Part shown: piece after piece, positions 35,357 to 43,769 of the stretch | Layout: every line of letters begins with the position of its first letter | Position numbering within the stretch: the stretch's first letter is position 1 | Source: CALBPI01 sp963922335 | GTDB lineage: Bacteria > Pseudomonadota > Gammaproteobacteria > Steroidobacterales > Woeseiaceae | DNA: 64,000 nucleotides | Direction of reading: 5' to 3' | Assembly (NCBI GenBank): GCA_963922335.1 | Contig: CAWUIB010000012.1 | Location: 57,231-121,230, forward strand | Notes under the pieces: model-generated | The model's input: only the letters and a program-made list of their open reading frames with translations | Told to the model about the DNA's origin: nothing | The model's database searches: none | Program-made: the position numbers and the translations under genes

Positions 35357-36400
35357 TCATAGACGCACCGGGCTCAGTGCGAGCACGCTGGCAAGCACTT
35401 GGGCACGCTCAGGTAGCGGCAGTGGTATCAGACCGCGGTCTGCGAGATAGCCATCATCGCCCGATGCACGTGGACTTGTAAACTCGGCAAGGAAAGCTCT
35501 CAGGCCAGGTATCACATCAACATGCGCACGCTTCACATAGAAGTAAAGCGGCCTGGAGACGGGATAGGATCCGTTCGCAATATTGGCGAAAGTCGGCAAA
35601 TAGCCATCGACGGACGCGCCTTGCACTTTCTCCGCATTCTGGTCGAGGAAACTGAAACCAAAGATTCCTAACGCCGCTGGATTGGCATTAAGCTTTTGAA
35701 CGATCAAGTTGTCGTTCTCTCCGGCTTCGATGAACAAGCCGTCCTCTCGCACCGTATGGCAAATGCTCTTGAAATCGTCAGGGTTCGTCTCTTCCAGGTG
35801 CTCGATCCAGGCAAACGTCGAGCACCCGCCTTCCATCGCCAGCTCGACGAACGCATCGCGTGTCCCGGAGGTCGGCGGCGGACCGAGCACTTCAATTCTG
35901 CGATCGGGCAGACTCGGGTCGATCTCTGACCAGCGCTCGTAAGGATTCTCGACCAATCGCTCAGCACCGTTGGGATCGGGTACACGCTCCGCCAATGCAA
36001 GCCAGATCTGACGTCGCGTCAGCGCCAGACGCGCCTCGCCCGCTGCGTTCGCCATGACGATACCGTCGTAACCCACTTTGACCTCTACCACATCGAGGAC
36101 ACCGTTCGAGGCGCACAACTTGAGTTCAGACGCTTTGACCCGACGCGAGCTGTTCGTGATATCCGGGTAGCTCACCCCGATGCCGTTGCAGAACAGCTTG
36201 AATCCGCCGCCAGAGCCCGTCGCCTCGACCTTGGGCGTCTTGAACTGGGACCGGCGGCCGAATCGCTCCGCGACAACCGTTGAAAATGGAAATACGGTGG
36301 AGGATCCGACGATTTCGATGTAATCGCGTCCTTCCTGTGCTGAGGCTGCACCGCAGAACACTACCGTGCTCAGGAACAGCCATGCGACGGTCGCTCTCAC
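35357..36400 (-). CDS. pstS: Phosphate ABC transporter substrate-binding protein PstS
   Basis: Periplasmic phosphate receptor feeding PstCAB. 347 residues from a GTG at 36400 with AGGGAG upstream; this start gives a clean signal peptide (MRATVAWLFLSTVVFCGAASAQ). An in-frame TTG at 36433 would add 11 residues. IEIVGSSTVFPFSTVVAERFG and EATGSGGGFKLFCNGIG are the phosphate-loop segments, and GPPPTSGTRDAFVELAMEGGC the second phosphate-contact region. Four cysteines in the mature part may form disulfides. A PhoB-type site lies upstream at 36448-36465. Confidence 0.95.
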   Translation of the reverse strand: MRATVAWLFLSTVVFCGAASAQEGRDYIEIVGSSTVFPFSTVVAERFGRRSQFKTPKVEATGSGGGFKLFCNGIGVSYPDITNSSRRVKASELKLCASNGVLDVVEVKVGYDGIVMANAAGEARLALTRRQIWLALAERVPDPNGAERLVENPYERWSEIDPSLPDRRIEVLGPPPTSGTRDAFVELAMEGGCSTFAWIEHLEETNPDDFKSICHTVREDGLFIEAGENDNLIVQKLNANPAALGIFGFSFLDQNAEKVQGASVDGYLPTFANIANGSYPVSRPLYFYVKRAHVDVIPGLRAFLAEFTSPRASGDDGYLADRGLIPLPLPERAQVLASVLALSPVRL

Positions 36401-36431
36401 TGGGCGACTCTCCCTCTTAAAGTATTGGCGC

Positions 36432-36465
36432 AAGATAATGCCCCTACATTACGGAATTGTTTCAG
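36432..36465 (-). promoter_or_regulatory. PhoB-type promoter of pstS (Pho box plus -10)
   Basis: The minus strand reads CTGAAACAATTCCGTAAT (36448-36465): two seven-base half-sites with their starts 11 bases apart, as in the Pho box repeat CTGTCAT-4-CTGTCAT. Ten bases downstream is TATCTT, placed as a -10 hexamer should be relative to a Pho box replacing the -35. The half-sites deviate from consensus at several positions; a similar layout before phoB strengthens the reading. Confidence 0.6.
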
Positions 36466-36537
36466 TCGCGTCTAAGCTCCAGAAAATTAAGGGACAGATG
36501 GTTTGTGCAACGCAGCGTTTTGTGCGAAGTTCCGCGC

Positions 36538-37698
36538 ATGACTGCTCAAGCCGCAATCGATTTAACGCGCCAGCTCATTGAACGTGAATCGGTAACACCG
36601 GAGGACGCGGGTTGCCAAAATTTGCTCGGCGACCGCCTGCGTGATATCGGGTTTCGATGTGAGTACATGCGCTTCGGTGACCCGGTAGCACCCACTGACA
36701 ACCTCTGGGCAAGACTCGGTGATGCCTCACCGGTACTTTGCTTCGCAGGACACACCGACGTAGTACCGCCGGGAGACTTGTCGCAGTGGAATACACCGCC
36801 CTTCCAGCCCGTGGAAACCGACGGTGTGCTCTATGGGCGCGGCGCCGCAGATATGAAGGCAAGTCTGGCCGCCATGACCATCGCCGCAGAGCGGTTCATC
36901 GCCTCTGGTCAGCACACACGAGGATCATTGGCTTTCCTGATCACTAGTGACGAGGAAGGGCCTGCGCGCGACGGAACACTGAAAGTGATGGAAACGCTGT
37001 CAGCGCGCGATGAACACATCGACTGGTGCGTTGTTGGCGAACCGTCCAGCCAAAACGACTTGGGCGACCTTATCCGCATCGGTCGGCGAGGTTCGATGAG
37101 CGGGATGCTCACGGTGAAGGGGATTCAAGGCCACGTCGCTTATCAGCAGCTGGCACGCAACCCGATTCAGGATTTCGCCCCTGTGCTTGACGCACTCTAT
37201 AAGTTGCCGCTTGATGACGGCAACGATCATTTCCCGCCCACCACGTTTCAGGTGGTGCAGCTTGAAGCGGGCACCGGCGCGCCTAATGTGACACCTGCGA
37301 CGCTCTTCTGCCGGTTTAACTTCCGCTATTCAACGGAATGGCACTACACAGAACTGCAGAAACTGGTGCGCGAGACGCTGGAGCGATTCGATATCGACTT
37401 CGATCTCAAATGGCACTTGTCTGGTGAGCCTTTTCTCACCCACCCGGGGCTGCTCACAGACACGGTCAGTGACGCAATCGACAATCACACCGGACGGCGC
37501 CCCGAACTCTCGACAGGGGGTGGCACGTCTGACGGTCGGTTTATCGCACCAACAGGCACTCATGTTGTGGAGCTTGGACCGATCAATGCCTCCATTCACA
37601 AGGTGAACGAACATGTTCGCACCGAGGATATCGGTGTGCTCGCCGATATCTACGAAAGCATCATGGTGCGTCTGCTTGGGAGTCAGTCGTCCGACTGA
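36538..37698 (+). CDS. dapE: Succinyl-diaminopimelate desuccinylase
   Basis: Zinc hydrolase that releases L,L-diaminopimelate from its succinylated form. 386 residues. The start at 36538 gives the usual MTAQAAIDLTRQLIERESVTPEDAGC. Zinc and catalytic motifs: LCFAGHTDVVPPGDLSQW, YGRGAADMKASLAAM, LITSDEEGPARDGT, and GGGTSDGRFIAPTGTHVVELGPINASIHKVNEHV near the C-terminus. Longer in-frame starts run into the pstS promoter. It completes the succinylase pathway with dapC and dapD but is separated from them by the oppositely oriented pst operon. Confidence 0.97.
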   Translation: MTAQAAIDLTRQLIERESVTPEDAGCQNLLGDRLRDIGFRCEYMRFGDPVAPTDNLWARLGDASPVLCFAGHTDVVPPGDLSQWNTPPFQPVETDGVLYGRGAADMKASLAAMTIAAERFIASGQHTRGSLAFLITSDEEGPARDGTLKVMETLSARDEHIDWCVVGEPSSQNDLGDLIRIGRRGSMSGMLTVKGIQGHVAYQQLARNPIQDFAPVLDALYKLPLDDGNDHFPPTTFQVVQLEAGTGAPNVTPATLFCRFNFRYSTEWHYTELQKLVRETLERFDIDFDLKWHLSGEPFLTHPGLLTDTVSDAIDNHTGRRPELSTGGGTSDGRFIAPTGTHVVELGPINASIHKVNEHVRTEDIGVLADIYESIMVRLLGSQSSD

Positions 37699-37708
37699 CG
37701 AGAACTGG

Positions 37709-38227
37709 TTAGGCGAGCACCGCCGAAGGGTCGCGGCTCGGGGCGCCGAAGCGCGCGTTTGCCAGTAAAAACCAGCTCACCAACGCGGCGAGCGAAATCA
37801 ACACCCACATCGGCATGCTGAGTGACAGAAAACGCCAGGTGACCTCGGCACACTCACCCGATGCAGTGAGAATCTCACTGAGCGCGTTCACGAATCCGAC
37901 GGTCTCCATCAGGTACTCCAGCGACGCGCCGCCGCAAGAGGGCACCTGATCGGCAGGCAGGCTTTGCAGCCACACGTGGCGCCCTGCGACCGCAATCCCC
38001 AGGCCGCCGACGACCGCACCCAGACCTGCGTACACGTATCGGCCACCGCCCTTTGGGTTGTGAAGCGCAGCCACCAGCGCAACCAAGCCCAGACCGATCA
38101 CGGCCATTCTTTGGAATATGCACAACGGGCAAGGATAGAGCCCGAGCACGTGCTCCGAGTACAAGGCATACGCCATTAATCCAGCGCAGACCCCGAAGGT
38201 CAGGAAATTCGCCAGTCTTCGACTCAA
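37709..38227 (-). CDS. dsbB: Disulfide bond formation protein DsbB
   Basis: Inner-membrane quinone reductase that reoxidises DsbA. 172 residues, four membrane segments. The two redox pairs are visible: Cys33/Cys36 in LYPCPLCIFQRM and Cys98/Cys126 in the second periplasmic loop (VPSCGGASLEYLMETVG ... ASGECAEV). It is convergent with dapE and follows phoU by nine bases, so it may be cotranscribed with phoU. Confidence 0.95.
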   Translation of the reverse strand: MSRRLANFLTFGVCAGLMAYALYSEHVLGLYPCPLCIFQRMAVIGLGLVALVAALHNPKGGGRYVYAGLGAVVGGLGIAVAGRHVWLQSLPADQVPSCGGASLEYLMETVGFVNALSEILTASGECAEVTWRFLSLSMPMWVLISLAALVSWFLLANARFGAPSRDPSAVLA

Positions 38228-38236
38228 GAATTCAAC

Positions 38237-38953
38237 TCAGCGACCAATGAGGTCGAGATCGACGTCTTCGACCGCGGTGTGCCGGACGTCTTTGCCGTGG
38301 ACCATGTAGATCACGTATTCGCCAATATTCTTGGCGTGATCACCGATACGCTCGAGCGAGCGAGCTGCCCAGGTCACATTCATCACGCGCTGGATGGTAC
38401 GTGGATCTTCCATCATGAACGTAATGCACTGGCGCTGGATCATTTCGTAGGTCTTATCGACCTCCTCGTCGTCCTTCACAACTTCGAGTGCCGCACTGCC
38501 ATCCAGACGAGCGAATGCATCCATCGACGCCTTCAGCATGGCGCGGACGAGGTTACCCATGGTTCGCAACTCGCTGTAAGAGCCTGTAGGTCGATCCATG
38601 TTCGCCAGTTTCGATGCCAGGAAACCGATCTTTTCAGCCTCATCGCCGATCCGTTCAAGGTCCGTAATGGTTTTGACGATCGCAATTATCAGTCGCAGGT
38701 CAGAGGCGGTCGGGCCTCGCGTCGCCAGAATGCGGCTGCATTCCTCGTCGATTGACACCTCAAAACTGTTGACCTTGTAGTCATCGTGCGCAACGCGCAA
38801 ACCCAGTTCGCTGTTACCCGAAACCACCGCATCGATGGCTTTAGCAAGCTGCGTCTCAACGAGCCCGCCCATGGCGAGTACGCTGTTTCTCAGGTCTTCA
38901 AGGTCTTTGTTGAAGCGCTTGGAGATATGGTGGTTCAAATCCAGCGTATTCAT
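38237..38953 (-). CDS. phoU: Phosphate signalling complex protein PhoU
   Basis: Links Pst transporter state to the PhoR sensor and keeps the Pho response off when phosphate is plentiful. 238 residues from the ATG at 38953, which has GAGGGA seven bases upstream; an ATG eight codons earlier (38977) lacks such a site. Two three-helix bundles each contain the metal-binding E/DxxxD pattern (DLERIGDEAEKIGFLA and SLERIGDHAKNIGEYV). It lies apart from pstSCAB but next to phoBR, an arrangement that still groups the regulatory genes. Confidence 0.95.
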   Translation of the reverse strand: MNTLDLNHHISKRFNKDLEDLRNSVLAMGGLVETQLAKAIDAVVSGNSELGLRVAHDDYKVNSFEVSIDEECSRILATRGPTASDLRLIIAIVKTITDLERIGDEAEKIGFLASKLANMDRPTGSYSELRTMGNLVRAMLKASMDAFARLDGSAALEVVKDDEEVDKTYEMIQRQCITFMMEDPRTIQRVMNVTWAARSLERIGDHAKNIGEYVIYMVHGKDVRHTAVEDVDLDLIGR

Positions 38954-39042
38954 CTGCTGTCCCTCTTTCGGTTCCATCGAAAGTCAGAAAAACTCTAGAT
39001 ATCCAGAGTATAGCAGCGTCGGAGCCAGTGCATTGGCGTCAT

Positions 39043-40365
39043 CTAGAAGTGTGAACTGGCCCCACCGCTTGCCTCTGCTACTACGACCGGGCTGCTGACA
39101 ATTCGTTCCATGGGGAAATGGCAGCGAAACTTACTCCCGACGCCGAGTTCACTTTCCACCGATAGCGTCGCGTCATGCCGAGCTAACGCGTGTTTCACGA
39201 TTGCAAGACCGAGTCCGACACCACCCGTATCGCGACCGCGACCGCGATTCACCCGAAAGAAGCGCTCGGTTAATCGAGGAATGTCGTCTGCGGCGATCCC
39301 CTCACCCTGATCGCAGACGCACAGCGCTGCCCCACCTGAAGTCAGTGACCAGCTCACCGAGATCGTTGTGCCCTCGGCGCTGTAACGCATCGCATTGGAC
39401 ACGAGATTGGTGACCACCGACGTGATGTCCGGGTATTCGCCGAGCAGGAACAGGTCATCATCAAGGTCGATGGTTACCGTGTGCGCTGTCTCCAGCATCG
39501 CGACAGCGTCGCGCACCACCGTTGCGAGATCCACGGTCTGCTCAAGACTCGCCTGTGTATTCGCCTCGAGTTGCGACAGCGCCAGCAGCTCATCCAACAT
39601 CCGCCGCATCCGCTGTGACTGCACATGCATCTCATCGAGGGGTTTACCCCACTCCTCGCGAAGTAGAGTATCCGCTTCCATCGCCTCGAGATATCCACTG
39701 ATGACGGTCAGTGGTGTCCGAAGCTCGTGCGACGCATTAGCCACAAAATCGCGTCGCATGCGTGACAGGCGCGTGCGTTCGGTGACGTCGCGGAGAATGA
39801 GCAACCGACTCGCCGGTCCCGAATTCACGAGCTGCACTGAAATCCAACAGTCCTCGCCTTTGGGCGACGGGATGATGATTGGCACATCGAATTTGCCGTC
39901 CCGAAGATAGGCCACGAAATCCGGGTGGCGTAACAAATTGTCAATGCGCTGGTCTCGATCGCGCCGTTTTTGTAATCCGACGATTCGCTCGGCGGCCTCG
40001 TTGAAGCGCTGGATCTCGTGGTCGAGATTCAACACGACAATCGCATCGGGTAGCGAGTTGCTCGATTGACGAACCTCTTTCATCAACTGTCGATAGCGAC
40101 CCTTGTGCTTGCGAACTCGCACTTGTTGACGGTGGATACCAGCAAGCACGCGAGCCCAAACCCCATCACCGTCCGGCACCGCAACGCGTCGCCCGCTGTG
40201 AAGCGTCTTCTCCAGTTTCAGGACCCGGCCCAACTGGAGAAAAAACAACCCCGACATCGAGACCAGCAGTCCGTACACCGCGTAGCCGAAATAGGCGCCG
40301 ATAGCGAGACCGACCAGCAGCACAAACCCATTGCTTAGAAGCGCGTTTCGAAACGAGTTGGGCAC
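39043..40365 (-). CDS. phoR: Phosphate regulon sensor histidine kinase PhoR
   Basis: Membrane sensor kinase for phosphate limitation. 440 residues. Two N-terminal hydrophobic segments (about 10-45) with almost no periplasmic loop, a PAS domain (about 95-195, LPDAIVVLNLDHEIQRFNEAAERIVGL), a HisKA domain with the phosphorylated His213 in FVANASHELRTPLTVISGY, and a HATPase domain with the N box (TNLVSNAMRYSAEG), G1 (DQGEGIAADDI) and G2 (GVGLGLAIVKHALARH). The start is GTG overlapping the phoB stop (TAGTG). Confidence 0.95.
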   Translation of the reverse strand: MPNSFRNALLSNGFVLLVGLAIGAYFGYAVYGLLVSMSGLFFLQLGRVLKLEKTLHSGRRVAVPDGDGVWARVLAGIHRQQVRVRKHKGRYRQLMKEVRQSSNSLPDAIVVLNLDHEIQRFNEAAERIVGLQKRRDRDQRIDNLLRHPDFVAYLRDGKFDVPIIIPSPKGEDCWISVQLVNSGPASRLLILRDVTERTRLSRMRRDFVANASHELRTPLTVISGYLEAMEADTLLREEWGKPLDEMHVQSQRMRRMLDELLALSQLEANTQASLEQTVDLATVVRDAVAMLETAHTVTIDLDDDLFLLGEYPDITSVVTNLVSNAMRYSAEGTTISVSWSLTSGGAALCVCDQGEGIAADDIPRLTERFFRVNRGRGRDTGGVGLGLAIVKHALARHDATLSVESELGVGSKFRCHFPMERIVSSPVVVAEASGGASSHF

Positions 40366-41057
40366 TAGGCGGTCCGTGCAGAGAAACGATATCCCGCACC
40401 ACGAACGGTTTGAATGAACCGATCCGCAGCATGAGTCTCCAGCGCTTTACGAAGGCGACGTATGTGCACGTCCACGGTGCGCTCCTCCACGTAGACATTC
40501 GCGCCCCAGACTCGATCCAGCAGCTGTGCGCGGCTGTATACCCGCTCGGGATGCGTCACGAGGAACTTGAGCAAACGATATTCTTTCGGCCCGAGGGATA
40601 CTTCATGTTCGCCTGCAAACACGCGGTGACCAACGGCATCGATCTTTAACGTTCCCGCTGAGTAGGTTTCGTTCGCCGCCGGCGCAGCGCGGCGCAGCAC
40701 CGCCTGTATTCGTGAAATCAGCTCTCGTGAGGAAAACGGTTTGGTGATGTAGTCATCCGCGCCGCTATCCAGTCCACGCACCTTATCCTGCTCATCAGCT
40801 CTCGCCGTCAGCATGATGATCGCGAGGTCCTCGTGCTGTGGGTCGCGCTTTAACGACCTGACCAGCTCAAGACCGCTCATATCCGGCAGCATCCAATCGA
40901 TGATCGCAAGGTCGGCACCTTGATCAGCAAGCCGCTCGCGCGCTTCCTGACAATCGGTGGCCTGCGTCACGTCATAGCCGGCACGTGACAGGTGGAACGT
41001 GATCATATCGCTGATCGCGACTTCGTCTTCGACAATAATTATCCGCGGACCGCTCAT
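40365..41057 (-). CDS. phoB: Phosphate regulon response regulator PhoB
   Basis: OmpR-family transcription factor that binds Pho boxes. 230 residues. Receiver domain with acidic pocket IIVEDE, phospho-acceptor Asp54 in LAIIDWMLPDMSG, the conserved Thr in MLTARA and Lys in YITKPFSSRELISR; C-terminal winged helix with GPKEYRLLKFLVTHPERVYSRAQLLDRVWG and VDVHIRRLRKALE (recognition helix). A PhoB-type site just upstream suggests autoregulation. Confidence 0.97.
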   Translation of the reverse strand: MSGPRIIIVEDEVAISDMITFHLSRAGYDVTQATDCQEARERLADQGADLAIIDWMLPDMSGLELVRSLKRDPQHEDLAIIMLTARADEQDKVRGLDSGADDYITKPFSSRELISRIQAVLRRAAPAANETYSAGTLKIDAVGHRVFAGEHEVSLGPKEYRLLKFLVTHPERVYSRAQLLDRVWGANVYVEERTVDVHIRRLRKALETHAADRFIQTVRGAGYRFSARTA

Positions 41058-41083
41058 AACATCTCGCCATTTGTGACGGTTGA

Positions 41084-41117
41084 ATTACAACGACATGGCG
41101 TTACAGGCATGTTACAC
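41084..41117 (-). promoter_or_regulatory. PhoB-type promoter of phoBR (Pho box plus -10)
   Basis: The minus strand reads GTGTAACATGCCTGTAAC (41100-41117), two TGTAAC half-sites 11 bases apart, matching Pho box spacing. Exactly ten bases later comes TGTAAT, five of six matches to the -10 consensus. The predicted start near 41077 gives a leader of about 20 bases before phoB. The site sits in the 71-base tsaB-phoB gap and agrees in layout with the one before pstS. Confidence 0.72.
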
Positions 41118-41128
41118 CAGAAGAAAAC

Positions 41129-41812
41129 TCAAGTTTTGATGCGAGGTTTGTGAGCAATCGCCTCATCCGCGCGCAGATACTGCGCACGAGCCTCATGCGC
41201 TGAGACCCAACCGACAGACCTATCCTGTTGCGCGACCTTCAAGAGCGCTTCTGCTGACGCGAGGCTCTCCAGTACGCGCGGCAACTTGGAATTTACAAGC
41301 GCAGGACACAGGCTCACACCATCGCCGATCGAAAGATCCGCGTCGCCATGCTCGACATCGTGAGGCTCGATCAACGCATCCGGTCCATCGGCCAGTGCAA
41401 TGCCCTCACTGCGTCGATAGCGGCCGACATAGATCTCGCCCATATAGGCGTTGTTGGCAACCAGGACACGATTCGACTGTGGGTGGTTGTCCATCGCAGC
41501 CTGCGCCTGCGCGCGAAGACTGGATATACCTGCGACTGGAGCGCCGCAGCCAAGCGCCAGACCTTGAACCAAAGCAATGCCGATACGAAGACCCGTGAAT
41601 GAACCGGGACCCGCACCAAAGACGAAGCCGTCGATCTGCGCAGCGTGCAGTTTCACTCGATCCAGCAATGTGTCCACTAACAACGGCAACGTGCGAGCTT
41701 CGGAACGTGCCCCCGATCGCGATTCGGACTCAACGTGACCGTCGGCGCTGATCGCCACGCTGCACACGTCCGTCGCCGTATCGATGGCGAGCAGCACCTT
41801 GTGATCTGTCAT
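41129..41812 (-). CDS. tsaB: tRNA N6-threonylcarbamoyladenosine protein TsaB
   Basis: Non-catalytic partner of TsaD in making t6A37 on ANN-decoding tRNAs. 227 residues. Kinase-like ASKHA fold start VLLAIDTATDVCSVAI, the dimerisation motif RTLPLLVDTLLDR, and the hallmark FVFGAGPGSFTGLRIGIALVQGLALG. Overlaps the end of yoaA by four bases; E. coli has the same yoaA-tsaB neighbourhood. Confidence 0.96.
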   Translation of the reverse strand: MTDHKVLLAIDTATDVCSVAISADGHVESESRSGARSEARTLPLLVDTLLDRVKLHAAQIDGFVFGAGPGSFTGLRIGIALVQGLALGCGAPVAGISSLRAQAQAAMDNHPQSNRVLVANNAYMGEIYVGRYRRSEGIALADGPDALIEPHDVEHGDADLSIGDGVSLCPALVNSKLPRVLESLASAEALLKVAQQDRSVGWVSAHEARAQYLRADEAIAHKPRIKT

Positions 41813-43743
41813 TGACTGGCCCTTAGCAAATCGGTGTCGGACTCCATCTGTTCAAAAAAGCTGGCCACATCTCGGGGGTCGCGGACAACAGGCATGGGGC
41901 CCAGCGCAGCGAGAAAGGTTTTGCCGTAATTGCGCTCAACGACCCTGCGGTCGCCGATCACGATCACGCCATAGTCATCGGGGTCACGCAGCAGACGTCC
42001 GGCTCCTTGCTTCAGCGCAAGCACAGCTTCGGGCAATTGGTGGTAGCGAAATGCATTCATCCCCTGTCTTTCGAGATGTGCGGTACGCGCCACGAGCAAA
42101 GGATCGTCCGGGACTGCAAACGGCAATTTGTCGATCACAACCAGTGTCAGCGCCTCACCGCGAACATCCACCCCCTCCCAGAAAGTGCCCGTACCGAGCA
42201 ACACCGCATCGCCAGCATGACGGAAATCCGACAGCAGTCGGTCACGCGGCTGCGTACCCTGCACCAGCAAGGGCCGATCTCCCAGAATCGCGGGTCTTTG
42301 CTCAAACCATTCAGCACTCGCCTGCAACGCGCGATGACTGGTGTGCAGGAAAAACGCGCCACCGCGTGTCTGTTGCAATAGCGGAGTCGTGACCTCCAGC
42401 AACGCCGGAGTGTAGTCGCCAGACTGTGGAAGCGGGAGGTCCTTCGGCAAAAACAACCGTGCCCGCTCATCAAGCGCAAACGGCGTGGCAAACTGCACAG
42501 CGCGCGCGTCCTGAAGACCCAGTCGATCGAGGATGTGTCCAAAGTCCTCGCCGACCGCAAGGGTCGCAGACGTCAGAACCCATGCAGCTTCAGTCCCATC
42601 GATGGCCGCGCGCATGCGAGGCGCGATATCGAGCGGCGTCATATGCCAGCGCAGCCCCCGGCGCGTGACATCCACCCAGCGCATACCTTCTTCGTCGCTA
42701 TCGGCCGCGACGATGCGCAACCGATCCGACACGCGCAACAAGCGGTCGAGGTGTTGTGACTGCGCCGGCTCGAGATGGCCGAGCGCGTCAACGGCCTCGA
42801 TCAAACCGGCCAAGGCATCCAGTAGCTGCGTCAGCGCATCGTGCATTGCGCCCGGCAATCGTTCCGCCTCGAAACGACCGGGCGTTGTTGGCGCCGCCTC
42901 GCGCACGACCAGTGCAGCCCGGCGAGTCACCCGCAAGGCCTCCGCAACATCATTTGAGGCAAACCCGGCGAGTGAGACCTCGAGCTCCGAAAGCACATCG
43001 AGACACTGTCGCTGCGAGATCGACGTCCCGAAAAACTCAAGGGCAATGTCAGGCAACTGATGCGCCTCATCTATAATGATTGCATCCGAGTCGGGTAGAA
43101 ACTCGACAAAGCCACCTTCGCGAAACGCAAGATCGGCCAGCAACAAATGGTGGTTTACCACGACGAGGTCAGCGCGCTGCGCAGCACGTCGGGCACGCAC
43201 CACGTAACAATCGTCGAAATGTGCGCACTGTTGCCCGAGACAATTATCTGCGGTCGAAGTCACGCGTGGCCATACGCTATCGTCCTCCGGAATCTCGGTG
43301 ACTTCCCGCTTATCACCATCGCGAGTCGTATCTCGCCAGTCACGAAGGACACGAGCCTGGGCGGACGTGACCGCGGTCGCGTCTTGCAGGGCGAGTTCCA
43401 ACCGATGAAGACACAAATAATTGGCACGTCCTTTCAGCAGTGCCGTGCGCACAGGACGCCCCACCGCTTTGGAAATCGTCGGCAGGTCGCGATGAAACAA
43501 CTGATCCTGAAGTGCGCGGGTCCCGGTCGACACGATCGTCCGCGCGCCTCCGAGCAACGCTGGCAGCAAGTAGGCAAACGTTTTGCCGGTTCCCGTCCCG
43601 GCCTCAACAACCAGTCGGTCACCGGTTTCAATTGCGTCGGCAACCGCCTGCGCCATCAGGCGCTGAGAAAGTCGGGGTTGGTAGTTGTCGATGGCACCAG
43701 CGACGGGACCATCAGCGCCCAGCAAGGCGTCCATATCGATCAT
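41809..43743 (-). CDS. yoaA: ATP-dependent DNA helicase YoaA (DinG/XPD family)
   Basis: Superfamily 2 iron-sulfur helicase linked to DNA damage tolerance. 644 residues. Walker A in EAGTGTGKT (residues 47-55), four cysteines placed for a 4Fe-4S cluster (Cys111, Cys168, Cys173, Cys179), DEAH at 225-228, and C-terminal motifs LTSATL, FLHTSHRAL, GTGTFWEGVDVRGEAL and QGAGRLLRDPDDYGVIVIGDRR (motif VI). DinG is the nearest alternative; adjacency to tsaB and lack of an N-terminal exonuclease domain favour YoaA. It starts 26 bases after the giant OmpA/DUF11 gene. Confidence 0.93.
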   Translation of the reverse strand: MIDMDALLGADGPVAGAIDNYQPRLSQRLMAQAVADAIETGDRLVVEAGTGTGKTFAYLLPALLGGARTIVSTGTRALQDQLFHRDLPTISKAVGRPVRTALLKGRANYLCLHRLELALQDATAVTSAQARVLRDWRDTTRDGDKREVTEIPEDDSVWPRVTSTADNCLGQQCAHFDDCYVVRARRAAQRADLVVVNHHLLLADLAFREGGFVEFLPDSDAIIIDEAHQLPDIALEFFGTSISQRQCLDVLSELEVSLAGFASNDVAEALRVTRRAALVVREAAPTTPGRFEAERLPGAMHDALTQLLDALAGLIEAVDALGHLEPAQSQHLDRLLRVSDRLRIVAADSDEEGMRWVDVTRRGLRWHMTPLDIAPRMRAAIDGTEAAWVLTSATLAVGEDFGHILDRLGLQDARAVQFATPFALDERARLFLPKDLPLPQSGDYTPALLEVTTPLLQQTRGGAFFLHTSHRALQASAEWFEQRPAILGDRPLLVQGTQPRDRLLSDFRHAGDAVLLGTGTFWEGVDVRGEALTLVVIDKLPFAVPDDPLLVARTAHLERQGMNAFRYHQLPEAVLALKQGAGRLLRDPDDYGVIVIGDRRVVERNYGKTFLAALGPMPVVRDPRDVASFFEQMESDTDLLRASQ

Positions 43744-43769
43744 GCGCGAATGATACCGCGTTTGATCGA

